In this document: in pieces, positions 4,915-5,150 of the stretch | How positions within the stretch are numbered: the first letter of the stretch is position 1 | How the letters are laid out: each line of letters opens with the position of its first letter | NCBI GenBank assembly: GCA_002439805.1 | Contig: DJPQ01000084.1 | Span: 1 to 5,150 of the forward strand | DNA length: 5,150 nucleotides | Source of the DNA: Bacteroidales bacterium UBA6408 | Lineage (GTDB): Bacteria; Bacteroidota; Bacteroidia; Bacteroidales; UBA932 | Reading direction: 5' to 3' | Made by a program: the position numbers and the translations under genes | Notes under the pieces: model-generated | Told to the model about the DNA's origin: nothing | What the model saw: the letters and a program-made list of their open reading frames with translations, nothing else | Databases searched by the model: none

Positions 4915-5150
4915 ATGCTTATAGTTATCGAAGGTCTCGACGGGTCGGGCAAATCGACGCAGGTCAGAAAGTTGCGGCAATATCTCGAGGCGCTGCCGCA
5001 GAGTCTGGAATACATCCATTTCCCGCGCTATGACTCCCCGGTCTATGGGGAACTGATTTCACGCTTCCTGCGCGGGGACTTCGGGACGAACGAACAGGTG
5101 CATCCGCAGCTGGTGGCGCTGCTCTTCGCCGAGGACAGGCACGGGGCGGC
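4915..5150 (+). CDS. tmk: Thymidylate kinase, N-terminal part (runs off the window)
   Basis: Tmk phosphorylates dTMP to dTDP with ATP, the step that feeds both de novo and salvage dTTP synthesis, in the cytoplasm. The first 78 codons are present. The product opens MLIVIEGLDGSGKSTQV, with the P-loop GLDGSGKST at residues 7-15. Next come the HFPRYDSPVYGELI segment, which carries the substrate-side FPR motif, then FLRGDFGTNEQVHPQLVALL and FAEDRHGA, where the DR motif of the family is visible. The full family length is about 200-230 residues, so roughly a third is seen. The ATG at 4915 starts directly on the conserved first strand; only an A-rich AAAG stands in place of a Shine-Dalgarno, as is common in this phylum. 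The frame is intact to the edge. It diverges from folP. Confidence 0.93.
   Translation, partial: MLIVIEGLDGSGKSTQVRKLRQYLEALPQSLEYIHFPRYDSPVYGELISRFLRGDFGTNEQVHPQLVALLFAEDRHGA

Noticed and set aside
1..5150. CRISPR array, tRNA/rRNA genes, insertion sequence ends
   Set aside because: I saw no regularly spaced repeats, no cloverleaf-type T-arm sequence, and no transposase or terminal inverted repeats in the window.

Overview
The window looks like chromosomal DNA of a Bacteroidota (Bacteroidales-type gut) bacterium. Three things point there: promoter-like boxes of the Bacteroidota form TAnnTTTG sit in front of the intact genes, Shine-Dalgarno sites are weak in front of the housekeeping genes, and the FolP and Tmk protein sequences have the wording familiar from that phylum. 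I do not try to name the genus.

Layout. (1) Bases 1-174 are AT-rich and hold no gene I recognise, only a promoter-like box and a small inverted repeat. (2) Bases about 175-2183, all on the + strand, are the wreck of a type I restriction-modification operon in the order hsdM-hsdS-hsdR. Only the C-terminal tail of HsdM remains, with a stop and a -1 frameshift. HsdS stops after 46 residues and is followed by what may be a second short HsdS piece. HsdR has lost its N-terminal nuclease domain and, through an out-of-frame internal deletion near 1287, the second half of its motor. None of the three can work. (3) Bases 2265-3959 (+) encode an intact 564-residue classical AAA-type ATPase with its own promoter-like box and an operator-like inverted repeat just ahead of the start. 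(4) Bases 3968-4795 (-) encode dihydropteroate synthase (folP), convergent with the ATPase gene across an 8-bp gap. (5) From 4915 (+) the start of thymidylate kinase (tmk) runs off the window. folP and tmk diverge from a 119-bp spacer in which their two predicted promoters overlap as near mirror images around a 15-bp palindrome.

How they fit together. folP (folate synthesis) and tmk (dTMP to dTDP) both serve nucleotide metabolism, so a shared promoter region makes sense. The R-M remnant is clearly lower in G+C (about 38-40% in sampled 60-base rows, against about 52-63% in the ATPase and folP rows), which fits an acquired and now decaying defence locus. The ATPase gene lies between the remnant and the housekeeping genes but has the base composition of the latter.

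I do not see a convincing new multi-gene system. The points most worth a second look are the stepwise decay of the R-M locus, the ATPase with Asn in its Walker B motif and an aromatic pore loop, and the interleaved folP/tmk promoters.
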